Counted from the stretch's first letter, positions 28,589 to 37,766 are shown. The stretch is 64,000 nt of DNA from Muriicola soli (GCF_004139715.1 NZ_CP035544.1:1302001-1366000), one strand, 5' to 3'. Notes: generated by a model from the letters alone, not told the origin. Program-made: numbers and translations.

Positions 28589-29470
28589 TCAATCCTTTGG
28601 GGCCTTGTCTTTATGTTTCCACCGCCTGTGGGTCCACAGATAGTACTCGGGTTTTTCCCTGATCTGTTGTTCTGCAAGACGAAGAAATTTTTCAGTGATC
28701 TCATGCTTTTCTGCAGTACTTCCCTTGTCATTAATCGGAATAAATTCTGCCTGATAATACCCCCGCTTAACCTTAGATACCTTGAGAAAAACGGTAGCTA
28801 GGTCTAATTTTTTGGCCAGGGATTCAGCCCCCACAAAAATAGGTACGGTAATCCCCATAAACGGACTCCAGTATTGAGCCTTACTCATCATAGGGGATTG
28901 ATCACTCACAATCCCGTAAACACCTCGAATGCCGTTGCGTTCGTTTTCATACATCCGTTTTACCGTGTTTTTCTGTTCTATAGGTTCTGTATTCCACTTT
29001 GCGCGAATCTTCCTGATCAGCTGGTCAAAGTATTTGTTTCCCACTTTTTGATAGATGGCAAATCCTTTTGAACTTACAACATTATTAATACTGGTATTCC
29101 ATTCCCAATTCGCGTAATGAGTGCAAAGTACCAGCACACTTCTCTCTTTTTCAAGACTTTGAACCAATTCGATGTTCTTAATTTCGTATCGTTTTGCCAC
29201 TTCTGTTTTTGAGAGGTCCATTGTTTTTACCATTTCAAGAAACAAGTCGCATAAATGGCGATAAAACTTCTTTTCTACGCGCTTCCTCTCTTCTTCAGAA
29301 AGCTCGGGTAAGGCAAGCTGTAAATTATTTTGTACCACTTTCCTTCGATATCGAATGAGATAAAAAATCAGGATAAAAGCGATATCAGAGAAGCCGTAAA
29401 AAAGAGGTTTCGGGAGAATTGATATCAGCCTTAAAACAGGATAGGCAAGGAGAAATACCAGTAATTGCAT
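28589..29470 (-). CDS. Lysophospholipid/lipid A acyltransferase (LpxL/HtrB family)
   Basis: A 293-residue inner-membrane acyltransferase. One hydrophobic N-terminal segment (about 1-35) is followed by VLCTHYANWEWNTS (catalytic HX4E-type motif, His near 112), then YQKVGNKYFDQLIRKIRAKWNTEPI, and GIVSDQSPMMSKAQYWSPFMGITVPIFVGAESLAKK. The family adds secondary acyl chains to lipid A using acyl-ACP. It converges on glmM (six bases between stops) and is divergent from the rhomboid gene with a shared palindromic promoter region. Confidence 0.88.
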   Translation of the reverse strand: MQLLVFLLAYPVLRLISILPKPLFYGFSDIAFILIFYLIRYRRKVVQNNLQLALPELSEEERKRVEKKFYRHLCDLFLEMVKTMDLSKTEVAKRYEIKNIELVQSLEKERSVLVLCTHYANWEWNTSINNVVSSKGFAIYQKVGNKYFDQLIRKIRAKWNTEPIEQKNTVKRMYENERNGIRGVYGIVSDQSPMMSKAQYWSPFMGITVPIFVGAESLAKKLDLATVFLKVSKVKRGYYQAEFIPINDKGSTAEKHEITEKFLRLAEQQIREKPEYYLWTHRRWKHKDKAPKD

Positions 29471-29483
29471 GCATTTAAACTAT

Positions 29484-29507
29484 GTGCAAATATAGCTATA
29501 TTTGCAC
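29484..29507. promoter_or_regulatory. 24-base perfect palindrome holding two divergent -7 elements
   Basis: Bases 29484-29507 are a perfect palindrome with half-site GTGCAAATATAG. On the plus strand 29497-29504 reads TATATTTG; on the minus strand 29494-29487 reads the same, so each arm is a consensus Bacteroidota -7 element, one for each divergent gene. Possible -33 elements are weak (TTTA at 29474-29477 for plus, AAAA at 29513-29516 for minus). Predicted starts fall just before the ATGs at 29470 (minus) and 29530 (plus). Confidence 0.65.
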
Positions 29508-29529
29508 CTCTTAAAACAGGGATAATTAT

Positions 29530-30177
29530 ATGAATTTACATTGGGCAACTCTGGCCATCATTGCGGCAAATGTCGTGGTCTCACTCAGGGGATTTAAGGA
29601 TGTGGCATTTTTTGAACGATATAAATTCGGGATTGGCGCCATTCAGGCCGGGCAGAAAGACCGGATGGTCACTTCAGGGTTTTTGCACGTAGACCTTTCT
29701 CATTTATTCCTGAATATGTTTACCCTCTACTTCTTTGCAGATGTAGTGATCAGATGGTTTGGCCCCACCAAATTTCTGTTGATCTATTTCGTTAGTCTGC
29801 TAGCAGGAAGTCTGCTCGCCCTGTTTTTTCACAAAAAAGAACCCTATTACAGTGCTGTAGGGGCGAGTGGGGCAGTAACCGGGATACTTTATTCTGCAAT
29901 TTTGCTTCAACCTGATATGCGGCTGGCACTTATGTTTATACCCATACCCCTGCCAGCTTACGTGCTGGGGATACTCTATATGCTTTATTCCATATACGGC
30001 ATGAAAAAAAGGCTGGGGAACATTGGTCATACCGCCCATTTTGGTGGCGCAATTGGAGGCTACATTACAACCCTTCTATTTATGCCAACACTGTTTGTTA
30101 CGGATACCCTTATGGTTATTTTACTGGCGTTGCCCATCATCATCTTGTTTGTACTTGAAAAGCTGGGGAAAATCTGA
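29530..30177 (+). CDS. Rhomboid family intramembrane serine protease
   Basis: A 215-residue protein with six hydrophobic segments. Catalytic serine Ser113 in AVGASGAVTG and histidine His170 in GHTAHFGGAIGGY form the rhomboid dyad. The HxxxN-type region SHLFLNMFTLYFF (about 57-69) supplies the oxyanion-side motif. Rhomboids cut single-pass membrane proteins within the bilayer. It is monocistronic by spacing and shares its promoter region with the divergent acyltransferase. Confidence 0.93.
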   Translation: MNLHWATLAIIAANVVVSLRGFKDVAFFERYKFGIGAIQAGQKDRMVTSGFLHVDLSHLFLNMFTLYFFADVVIRWFGPTKFLLIYFVSLLAGSLLALFFHKKEPYYSAVGASGAVTGILYSAILLQPDMRLALMFIPIPLPAYVLGILYMLYSIYGMKKRLGNIGHTAHFGGAIGGYITTLLFMPTLFVTDTLMVILLALPIIILFVLEKLGKI

Positions 30178-30320
30178 TCCTCAGGGGTAATATATTCCCG
30201 GTTTTGTTGGTTCTGCCGTCAAAAAATGGCCACTGGACTAATAATTTAGATTACACCACACTTTTTTCGTTATTTCGCCGTTAATGTAGTGCCCAAAACT
30301 GCATTTTAAAATACCTACTT

Positions 30321-31967
30321 ATGAGAAAAGAAATACGTCTGATATTTCTATCGACTTTCTTTGTTATGGTTTCCTGTAGTGATGAAACCTCGATCTTCAT
30401 TGACGAACAACAATCTAATATACTTGCAGAAAATGACGCCGTTGTACTATCCGGAAGCGTTTCGTTTGAAAATGCCGGGGTACTTGAGATCAGTGTTGAC
30501 GAAAATTATTCCGGTAAACGCAGCTCAAAAGCAATGGATGAGCTGGCAGGAAATTATCCAATGGTCCTGATAGGACAAGTGAATCCTCCAACTTATAGCG
30601 GTATCAACGCTCTTACAGCGGCACATGTTTTTGTGGAAGATGATTTTGCCTATGTAGCCTATAATACGGCAGGAGATGATTATGCCGGAGCCATTGACAT
30701 TGTGGATGTTAATGACCCCAATAATCCCACACTCACGTCCAGGGTAATCTATACCAATGCAGATATTAATTCCCTGCAATTTAAAAATGGCTTTTTATAC
30801 GCCGTAGGAGGTCTGGATGCAACAGCTTCATTTACAGCTTTAACAAATTCCTTTATTACCAAGATCCCCGTTTTTAGTGGGGTAATGGATATCGATGCGG
30901 GCGTGATCTACGGATTTCAGCCCGGAGATAATGCAACGGACATTGTAATAGACGACAAAGAAGCCTATGTGACTAGCGGTAAAGATGGAAGTATTACGAT
31001 TTACGATACCAAAGACCTTGAGGTTAAAAAAGAGGAGAGCTATAGTGATCTCAGATCATTGGCGATATTCGGTAACCGTGTGGCGGTCCTGGATGCCAGC
31101 ATAGGAATTCGTGTCCTTGACGACAACCTCAAAGAAAAAGATGAAATTTCAATCGACACAGATTTTGGGCAATATACCAAGAGAACTATAGATTTTGTTG
31201 AAGACAAGATCATTGTAGCCGAAGGCGCAAAAGGAGCCGGTGTTTACTCATACGATTCCGGAACGCTCCTGCAATATATTCCTATCATAAGTGATCCCTT
31301 GAATCCACCCTCAGGGGATGTAGTAAATAATGCTGTGGCCATCAATGAGGACATGGTATTCATGGCCAATGGGGGAGCAGGTTTGTCTGTTTCGGATGAC
31401 GAAGGAGATTTAACCAAGCCCTATGGAGTGATACAATTGAATGGGTCAATCAACTTTGTTCAAACTCGGGGCGATTATGCTTTTGCGGCTTCCGGAGATG
31501 AAGGTATGCAAATCATCAAGTTAAATCGCTTATCCTTGAGTCTAGCCGCGCAGTGTTCTTCGCTTATTGAATACGATGGATCGAGCAAGTTAGTAATTAA
31601 CGAAGGTGATGACATCGCCTTCAGCGGAGCCAAGAGTTTTAATTCCATTAAGGTAGAAGGGGAACTCCTGATGTGTGGTACCTGGACGGTAAGTAATGAT
31701 GTGGATATAAAAGAGAATGCCTTACTCGAAATGAACGGATCATTAACTGTTGGGAGGAACAATAGGCGAAAGAAAATCGAGGTAGAACAGGGAGCAACCC
31801 TTAGAATTGAAGGTAACCTCACCATATATGGCGACCTCGAACTCAAAGAAGGGGCTACCTTAGAATTTATCGGTGATGATTCTGTGGTAAATATATTTGG
31901 AGATGTAGACATAGACGAAGATGCAACTGTTCTTGGAACCTTTCTGGATGTAAGGAATAAGTTTTGA
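30321..31967 (+). CDS. Lipoprotein with LVIVD-type beta-propeller repeats and a C-terminal beta-solenoid-like tail
   Basis: A 548-residue exported lipoprotein; lipobox VMVSC with Cys19. From about residue 100 to 400 it carries repeats such as VEDDFAYVAYNTAGDDYAG...IDIVDVNDPNNPTL and NAVAINEDMVFMANGGAGLSV, typical of LVIVD propellers in which each blade reads 'Y-A----G-L-I-DV--P--P'. Residues about 430-545 change to short repeats (INEGDDIAF, DVKENALLEMNGSLTV, VEQGATLRIEGNLTI, LKEGATLEFIGD, IDEDATVLG) that look like a beta-solenoid. Likely a surface or periplasmic binding protein; ligand unknown. A strong terminator follows at 31986. Confidence 0.75.
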   Translation: MRKEIRLIFLSTFFVMVSCSDETSIFIDEQQSNILAENDAVVLSGSVSFENAGVLEISVDENYSGKRSSKAMDELAGNYPMVLIGQVNPPTYSGINALTAAHVFVEDDFAYVAYNTAGDDYAGAIDIVDVNDPNNPTLTSRVIYTNADINSLQFKNGFLYAVGGLDATASFTALTNSFITKIPVFSGVMDIDAGVIYGFQPGDNATDIVIDDKEAYVTSGKDGSITIYDTKDLEVKKEESYSDLRSLAIFGNRVAVLDASIGIRVLDDNLKEKDEISIDTDFGQYTKRTIDFVEDKIIVAEGAKGAGVYSYDSGTLLQYIPIISDPLNPPSGDVVNNAVAINEDMVFMANGGAGLSVSDDEGDLTKPYGVIQLNGSINFVQTRGDYAFAASGDEGMQIIKLNRLSLSLAAQCSSLIEYDGSSKLVINEGDDIAFSGAKSFNSIKVEGELLMCGTWTVSNDVDIKENALLEMNGSLTVGRNNRRKKIEVEQGATLRIEGNLTIYGDLELKEGATLEFIGDDSVVNIFGDVDIDEDATVLGTFLDVRNKF

Positions 31968-31985
31968 AACAACAGGATTCTAATA

Positions 31986-32017
31986 AAAAACCCTGATGCC
32001 TTAACATCAGGGTTTTT
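31986..32017. terminator. Strong bidirectional intrinsic terminator
   Basis: Perfect 13-base stem AAAAACCCTGATG (31986-31998) / CATCAGGGTTTTT (32005-32017) with loop CCTTAA. A tracts upstream and T tracts downstream let it stop transcription from both convergent genes (propeller lipoprotein and TlpA-like lipoprotein). Confidence 0.92.
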
Positions 32018-32039
32018 ATATTTTAGCTCGTTGTTGAAC

Positions 32040-33149
32040 TTACTGCAGCAGTTCACCAATCTTCTGTTCCAGAGCAGGGCCTCTTAAATTTTTAGCTACA
32101 ATTACCCCTTTCTCATCGAGGATAAATGAAGCAGGAATAGCATCGACATTGTACAACCTGGCAATTTCATCAAAGAATTGCACATTTGAAACATGGTGCC
32201 AATTGAGTCCGTCAACCTCTATGGCTTTTTTCCAGTCATCAGCATTTCTGTCCAGAGAAACTCCCAGAATACTCAGCCCTTTATCTTTATACTTGTCATA
32301 CACTCTAACAATATTGGGATTTTCTGCCCTGCATGGCTTGCACCAGGCTGCCCAGAAATCTACAATCGTCACTTTTCCCAATACATCATTTAGTGCAAGT
32401 GCATCACCTGCAGGTGTTGGAGCTGTAAAATTAGGTGCTTTTGATCCAATTGAGGTATTGGCTTCATTCTCCAGTGTTTCCTTGATCTTTAACCCAGCCT
32501 TGCTCGTTTTTATTTCAGGAGTTAGCGCATCGAAGAGTTCCTGAACTTCTGTGTTTGGCTTAGCCTTGGTAGAGAGTATTCTGTAGATGATGAGTGCAGA
32601 AACCACGGCATTTGGGTTCTCCTTTACGTAATCCAATTCGTATCCCTTTGCCTCATCCATCAGCTCAAAATATTCTTCCCTAAGAGCATTCATGCTTACC
32701 GTATCCCTGTTGCCCTGTGCAACTCGCATATCCTGATTCATAGAAGACGCTTTCCTGCTCAGGACCCTTGATCCTTTGAGGAAATCATAGAACAGCTCAT
32801 TCTGAAGGGTTCCTCCAATCTTGGCGAAACTCAGGCTATCCCTTTGTGCTTTGATTTCAATCTCACCATTTTCTACGATAACAGGTATGTTCTCCTGTCC
32901 ACGGCCGAAGAAAATATAATGGAGTTCGGGACTCTCAACAGGACTGCCTTTGAATACAAATGACCCCTCTTTGACTTTAGCTGAGTCTATTGTAATCAAC
33001 TGGTTGTTCTCGCCATACTTTCTCAGGGTGAGTTCTGTGCCTTCCGTATTCTCACCTTCGACAGATCCTTCAATTATATATCCATCATAGCTTTCGTTAC
33101 AGGCTGCGATTAGCAATACAATAGCTAAAGGAATCAGAAATTTCTTCAT
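32040..33149 (-). CDS. TlpA/ResA-like thioredoxin-fold lipoprotein with N-terminal DUF4369 domain
   Basis: A 369-residue lipoprotein (lipobox IAAC, Cys17). Residues about 22-130 are a DUF4369-type beta domain (IIEGSVEGENTEGTELTLRKY...IDSAKVKEGSFVFKG). Residues about 235-369 are a thioredoxin-like domain with the active-site WAAWCKPCRAENPN and the cis-proline region AIPASFILDEKG. These proteins reduce or exchange disulfides in the periplasm. A terminator lies downstream; the next gene upstream on the same strand ends in its own hairpin, so it is probably transcribed alone. Confidence 0.9.
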   Translation of the reverse strand: MKKFLIPLAIVLLIAACNESYDGYIIEGSVEGENTEGTELTLRKYGENNQLITIDSAKVKEGSFVFKGSPVESPELHYIFFGRGQENIPVIVENGEIEIKAQRDSLSFAKIGGTLQNELFYDFLKGSRVLSRKASSMNQDMRVAQGNRDTVSMNALREEYFELMDEAKGYELDYVKENPNAVVSALIIYRILSTKAKPNTEVQELFDALTPEIKTSKAGLKIKETLENEANTSIGSKAPNFTAPTPAGDALALNDVLGKVTIVDFWAAWCKPCRAENPNIVRVYDKYKDKGLSILGVSLDRNADDWKKAIEVDGLNWHHVSNVQFFDEIARLYNVDAIPASFILDEKGVIVAKNLRGPALEQKIGELLQ

Positions 33150-33194
33150 GTCTTCAAATTTTCGCCAAAGGTAGAGATTAGAGCTCCAATAAAA

Positions 33195-33227
33195 AAGCCC
33201 TTAACACAGGCTTATGATTAAGGGCTT
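33195..33227 (-). terminator. Intrinsic terminator of the small outer-membrane protein gene
   Basis: Stem AAGCCCTTAA (33195-33204) / TTAAGGGCTT (33218-33227) with a 13-base loop. Read on the minus strand the stem is followed by TTTTTTATTGG, a U-rich tail, 20 bases after the stop of the gene at 33248. Confidence 0.8.
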
Positions 33228-33247
33228 AAGAGAAGTTAAATCTTTAT

Positions 33248-33744
33248 TTAGAACTGATATCTAAGGCCAAGGGCAATGTCGAAATCAAAATTATCAGAGA
33301 AATCATCATAACCTACCAGGCCAATCTCAGGTCGGAAGTCTAGTGAAATCAGCAAAGGGATGTCAAAATTGTATTCAATTCCTATGACTCCCGCTCCGAA
33401 TAGGAAGAGTCCGCCATCAGGGACCTCACCGTTGGAACCTGCCGAAAAGTCTACACTTCCGAGTCCGCCACCTACACCGTAAAACCAATTAAAATTACCA
33501 TCTAAGGGCTGTACCCACTGGTATACCCCGGTAAGCTTAAATGCGTCAAAATTCCTGCTATCACGCCATCCCAAATCAATTTCTAACCGGTTTGCACGGG
33601 AAATAGACTTTTGGTAGGATATTTCTGCACCAAATCCATCACTGTCACCCAGTCTCAGGCCGAGAGCATGATCTGAAATAGACTGTGCACTTACAGCCAG
33701 GGTCGCTGTTAGAAAAAGAATAGAGCTAATTTGATAATCTTCAT
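33248..33744 (-). CDS. Small outer-membrane beta-barrel-like protein, signal peptide split by a frameshift
   Basis: The mature part (SISDHALGLRLGDSDGFGAEISYQ... to C-terminal ALGLRYQF) is a roughly 150-residue beta-barrel-like protein with the terminal phenylalanine of outer-membrane proteins. The ATG at 33744 opens MKIIKLALFFF and then hits a stop at 33709-33711. Adding one base in the A5 run at 33713-33717 (T run on the coding strand) gives MKIIKLALFFFLTATLAVSAQS, a perfect signal peptide joined to the mature frame. Without it the mature frame could only start at a TTG (33781) with an implausible N-terminus. So the gene carries a one-base deletion, real or from sequencing. Confidence 0.7.
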
Positions 33745-33825
33745 AGTTATAGTATTTAGTTGTTAAAATTAAGGATTGCAAGAGGTTCTTGTGTTAAGAA
33801 TAACTTAATTTTAGAACTTCAAAAT

Positions 33826-36747
33826 ATGACATCTTTGCCTGCAATCCCTTTTCACGAAATAGCACAATCATTAGACGGCTCATTTCATTCAGACATACTT
33901 ACGAGGAATTTGTATGCCACGGATGCTTCCGTTTACAGAAAAATTCCATCTGCGGTAGCCTTTCCAAAAAACACCGAAGATCTCAGGAAACTAATACGAT
34001 TCTCAGCTAAGCACCAGCTTGGTATAATTCCCAGAACCGCCGGAACTTCACTTGCCGGACAGTGCGTGGGAGAAGGAATCGTTGTAGATGTTTCAAAGCA
34101 CTTTACAAAAATCCTGGATCTGGACCTTACCAAAAAACAGGTTACTGTACAGCCGGGTGTGATTCGGGATGAACTCAATTCATATCTACAAGAGCACGGT
34201 CTTTTTTTTGGTCCTAATACTTCCACTTCAAATCGTTGTATGATAGGGGGGATGGTGGGCAATAACTCCAGTGGTACTACTTCCATTCAATACGGGGTTA
34301 CCAGGGATAAAGTAGTTGCCCTTAAGACAGTGCTTTCCGACGGTACTGAAGTTGAATTCAGGAAGCTAAAAGCAGAAGAATTCCATGGTAAGACTACGCT
34401 AGACTCACTTGAAGGAAATATCTATAAGGAGTTATATAACCTATTGTCTGATAAAGAGATACAGTCTAACATTCGGAAAGAGTTTCCCAAAGAAAGTATC
34501 CACAGGCGCAACACGGGTTATGCCCTTGATTCACTTTTGAGGCATGAGCTTTTTTTGGGTGCTGAGCCTGAAATAAATCTGTGTCAGCTCCTCAGCGGAA
34601 GCGAAGGCACCCTTGCTTTTACTACCGAAATCACCTTGCAATTAGACCCACTGCCGCCGGCAAAATCTGCCATGGTAGTGACGCATTATTCTACCCTGGA
34701 AGCATGCCTTGCCGATGTAGCTCCTGTGATGAAACATCAGTTGCACACTTGTGAGATGATGGATAAGGTGATTCTCGATTGTACTAAACACAATAAAACC
34801 CACCAGGCCAACCGTTTTTTTGTCGAGGGAGATCCTGCTGCTTTGCTGATGCTTGAAGTACGATCTGAAACAGAGGAAGGCCTAGACAGGCTACTCCTGG
34901 AACTTACAGCAACCATTGAGGCCTCAGCAAAAAGTTATGCAAACCCCGTTTTGTATGGAGATCAGATCAAGAGCGCCCTGGAACTTCGTAAGGCGGGCTT
35001 AGGGCTGTTGGGAAATATGGTAGGGGACAGGAAGGCTGTGGCCTGCATCGAGGACACTGCGGTAGCGCTGGAGGATCTGAAAGACTTTATTGGGGAGTTC
35101 AGTGAGATCATGCGGCAGTACAAACAGGAAGCGGTCTACTATGCCCATGCAGGAGCGGGGGAATTGCACCTTCGCCCTATATTAAATCTCAAACAAAAGG
35201 AAGACGTAAAGCTTTTCAGGAAAATAACAACAGAAGTTGCTCATCTGACCAAGAAGTACAGGGGGTCATTTAGTGGCGAGCATGGCGATGGAATTGTTAG
35301 AGCCGAGTTTATTCCACTGATGATCGGGGAAGAGAATTACAAAGTATTGCGAAAAGTAAAAAGCGTTTTTGATCCATTAAATATTTTTAACCCCGGCAAG
35401 ATCGTAGATCCTTACCCAATGGATACCTCTTTGAGATACGAGGTGGACAGGGAGGAACCTCAGATTGAAACCCTGCTCGATTTCAGCGACAGCGAAGGGA
35501 TACTCAAAGCTGCAGAAAAGTGTAACGGCAGCGGGGATTGCCGCAAAACAGAACATGCCGGTGGGGGAATGTGTCCAAGTTACCACGCAACAAGGAATGA
35601 AAAGGACACTACCCGAGGCCGAGCCAATGTTCTGAGGGAAATACTCACACATAACGATAAGGAAAATAAATTCGATGCTGAAGAATTAAAGGAGGTCTTC
35701 GATTTGTGTCTCAGTTGCAAGGCATGTGGTAGTGAGTGCCCCAGCAATGTGGATGTGGCCACCCTGAAATCAGAATTTTCATACCAATACCAGGAAAAAC
35801 ACGGATATTCAATGCGAAGCCGACTATTCGCGCATAATACCAAGGCCAATAAATGGGCTTCCAGATTTCCGAACCTAAGCAGTGCAGTTTTAACGAATCG
35901 ATTTATTGGGCAACTCATTAAGAAGGCCTCAGGAATAGCAGAAGAACGCAGTATACCTCTTGCGAAAAAGTTCGATTTTGCCGGCTATTTGAAAGCAAAA
36001 ACGCCAACAGATTCCGCTAAAGGTAAATTGGTATTGTTCATTGATGAATTTACCCGATACCTGGATACGGAAGTGGGGAAAGATGCAATAGACCTCTTGC
36101 ATTCCCTGGGGTATGAGATTGAACTGTATTTTGGAGAAAGTGGCCGAACCTACATTTCAAAGGGATTTCTGCGGCAGGCCCAAGCACTTGCGAAAACGAA
36201 TCTGGCGGCATTATCGGCCTATACTGAAAAAAATATTCCCATTGTAGGCCTGGAACCCTCTGCCATTCTCAGCTTCCGTGATGAGTACCATCGGTTTCAT
36301 TTGGATAAGGCTAAAGTGAACTCACTTTCGGCAGGCAGCATGTTGATAGAGGAGTTTATTTCCCGGGAGATAGACAAAGGAAAAATCACCCATGAGGATT
36401 TTACTTTGGATTCAAAGACTGTAAAAATTCACGGGCACTGTCATCAAAAATCACTATCTAATCAAAAGGTGACCTTTGATATGTTGAATTTACCCCTGAA
36501 TTACAAGGTTACCATTATTCCCAGCGGATGCTGCGGCATGGCAGGTTCTTTTGGTTATGAGAAAGAACACTATGCCCTCAGTATGCAAATAGGAGACCTG
36601 AAACTCTTTCCCTCTGTTAAAAAGGCGGATAAAGAAACCTTGATTGCGGCTAATGGAACAAGTTGCAGGCATCAGATTAAGGATGGCACCCACCGCGACT
36701 CATATCATCCCGTCAGCATCCTAAATCGAGCGTTGAAAAATAGCTAA
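33826..36747 (+). CDS. FAD-linked oxidase with C-terminal iron-sulfur/CCG domain (D-lactate dehydrogenase type)
   Basis: A 973-residue oxidoreductase. Residues about 20-290 are an FAD-binding PCMH domain (AFPKNTEDLRKLI, PRTAGTSLAGQ, PGVIRDELNSYL, MIGGMVGNNSSGTTSI). About 380-520 is the FAD-linked oxidase C-terminal domain (HAGAGELHLRPIL, FSGEHGDGIVRAEF). Two 4Fe-4S motifs follow near 560-660 (CNGSGDCRK...MCPSY and CLSCKACGSECPSN), then a CCG-type domain (GHCHQKS, SGCCGMAGSF). The architecture matches membrane-associated D-lactate or 2-hydroxyacid dehydrogenases that feed the quinone pool. I start at ATG 33826 (MTSLPAIPF), not the open frame 66 bases upstream. It converges with the phosphoesterase gene with no gap. 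Confidence 0.9.
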   Translation: MTSLPAIPFHEIAQSLDGSFHSDILTRNLYATDASVYRKIPSAVAFPKNTEDLRKLIRFSAKHQLGIIPRTAGTSLAGQCVGEGIVVDVSKHFTKILDLDLTKKQVTVQPGVIRDELNSYLQEHGLFFGPNTSTSNRCMIGGMVGNNSSGTTSIQYGVTRDKVVALKTVLSDGTEVEFRKLKAEEFHGKTTLDSLEGNIYKELYNLLSDKEIQSNIRKEFPKESIHRRNTGYALDSLLRHELFLGAEPEINLCQLLSGSEGTLAFTTEITLQLDPLPPAKSAMVVTHYSTLEACLADVAPVMKHQLHTCEMMDKVILDCTKHNKTHQANRFFVEGDPAALLMLEVRSETEEGLDRLLLELTATIEASAKSYANPVLYGDQIKSALELRKAGLGLLGNMVGDRKAVACIEDTAVALEDLKDFIGEFSEIMRQYKQEAVYYAHAGAGELHLRPILNLKQKEDVKLFRKITTEVAHLTKKYRGSFSGEHGDGIVRAEFIPLMIGEENYKVLRKVKSVFDPLNIFNPGKIVDPYPMDTSLRYEVDREEPQIETLLDFSDSEGILKAAEKCNGSGDCRKTEHAGGGMCPSYHATRNEKDTTRGRANVLREILTHNDKENKFDAEELKEVFDLCLSCKACGSECPSNVDVATLKSEFSYQYQEKHGYSMRSRLFAHNTKANKWASRFPNLSSAVLTNRFIGQLIKKASGIAEERSIPLAKKFDFAGYLKAKTPTDSAKGKLVLFIDEFTRYLDTEVGKDAIDLLHSLGYEIELYFGESGRTYISKGFLRQAQALAKTNLAALSAYTEKNIPIVGLEPSAILSFRDEYHRFHLDKAKVNSLSAGSMLIEEFISREIDKGKITHEDFTLDSKTVKIHGHCHQKSLSNQKVTFDMLNLPLNYKVTIIPSGCCGMAGSFGYEKEHYALSMQIGDLKLFPSVKKADKETLIAANGTSCRHQIKDGTHRDSYHPVSILNRALKNS

Positions 36748-37596
36748 CTAAGAGGCCGTCCTCTGCTTGTTTTGCTCTGCCCGGTTCCAAAAATCTTTGT
36801 GGAGCTCAGAAAGCGTGAGATCTTTGAGTGCTTCATCTCCGTAGAACGCCGTGAGTTTATCTCGTTTAAAACTATACAGCTTCCATCTCTTAAAAGTGTA
36901 TTCTAAAGCGCTAAGGTGGGTCATCCAATCCCCCGAGTTGAGATACAAGCACTGCCCACTGTGATTTTTATATAATGCCTTTTTAGGCTGGTGGTTATGA
37001 CTGCATATAACCGTGTCAATACCTTTCTTTATAGCCCGCTCTGCTGCTTTTCGTTCCAAATGACACTCAGATGTCCGCTCAGGGTTATTGATGGGTTTAT
37101 ACAGTACAGGCGAAATAACAGTAGCATTCTCTTGTCTTAAGTAGGGTTTTTTTGATTCCCTAAAAGCAAAAAGGACGTCGAGACCCTTCTTCCAAGAATG
37201 CCTTATCCGCTGCGTTAACTTAGAAGGAGCATCGAAGACATCTCCGTGCAAGATCCAGGTTTTTTTACCGTCAAGTTGAAGAAAAAGTTCTTTGTCAATT
37301 GTGAAGTTACCCGGGATATTGTTTTTAGATTTTCTCAAAAACTCATCCTGATCCCCTTTGAGATAGTAGATCTTTGTTCCTTCTAAAGACAATAATTGAA
37401 GTTTTTTGAGGACTCTGGCGTGGCTAGGGGGAAATTCATTTAAGTCGCTCTCCTGCCCGCTTATAATATCTCCATTGAGTACAAGGATTTTGGGTTTGAT
37501 ACTACTCAGGTAAACCAATAGCTCTTTTGCCTGGCATTCCGGTGTTCCCAGATTTAAATCTGAAATAACAACGACCTCAAGTATGCGTTTCTTCAA
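36748..37596 (-). CDS. LpxH-like metallophosphoesterase with altered metal ligands
   Basis: A 282-residue protein that follows the UDP-2,3-diacylglucosamine diphosphatase/calcineurin-like layout: VVVISDLNLGTPECQAKELL, KPKILVLNGDIISG, KIYYLKGDQDEFL, WILHGDVFD, VICSHNHQPKKA, LYLNSGDWMTHLSALEY. In active enzymes the motifs are D-x-H, GD, GNHD/E, H and GHxH; here DLN replaces DxH, GDQDE replaces GNHDE, and SHNH replaces GHxH. Asp of motif I, GD, HGD and the last HNH are kept. So metal binding is probably changed or weakened. It is 222 bases from the divergent chorismate synthase gene. Confidence 0.75.
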   Translation of the reverse strand: MKKRILEVVVISDLNLGTPECQAKELLVYLSSIKPKILVLNGDIISGQESDLNEFPPSHARVLKKLQLLSLEGTKIYYLKGDQDEFLRKSKNNIPGNFTIDKELFLQLDGKKTWILHGDVFDAPSKLTQRIRHSWKKGLDVLFAFRESKKPYLRQENATVISPVLYKPINNPERTSECHLERKAAERAIKKGIDTVICSHNHQPKKALYKNHSGQCLYLNSGDWMTHLSALEYTFKRWKLYSFKRDKLTAFYGDEALKDLTLSELHKDFWNRAEQNKQRTAS

Positions 37597-37734
37597 CTCT
37601 TCTCCTTTTATTCAGCAAAATTATTTTTAATATGAAAAATGAATGCAAAGAAATCGTTGGCATTAGGCCTCAATAAGTTAATTTAAAATTAAGTATTCAA
37701 TGTAAGGTTAAGTGTAGATTAAGAGACTATCTGT

Positions 37735-37766
37735 TTTGGCTACAAATTGGATTACGCCTATCTTTG
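37735..37766 (+). promoter_or_regulatory. Promoter of chorismate synthase gene
   Basis: TTTG (37735-37738), 20-base spacer, TATCTTTG (37759-37766): an exact match to the Bacteroidota promoter consensus. Predicted transcription start near 37773, 46 bases before the ATG at 37819. This rules out an upstream in-frame ATG at 37747 as the start. Confidence 0.72.
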
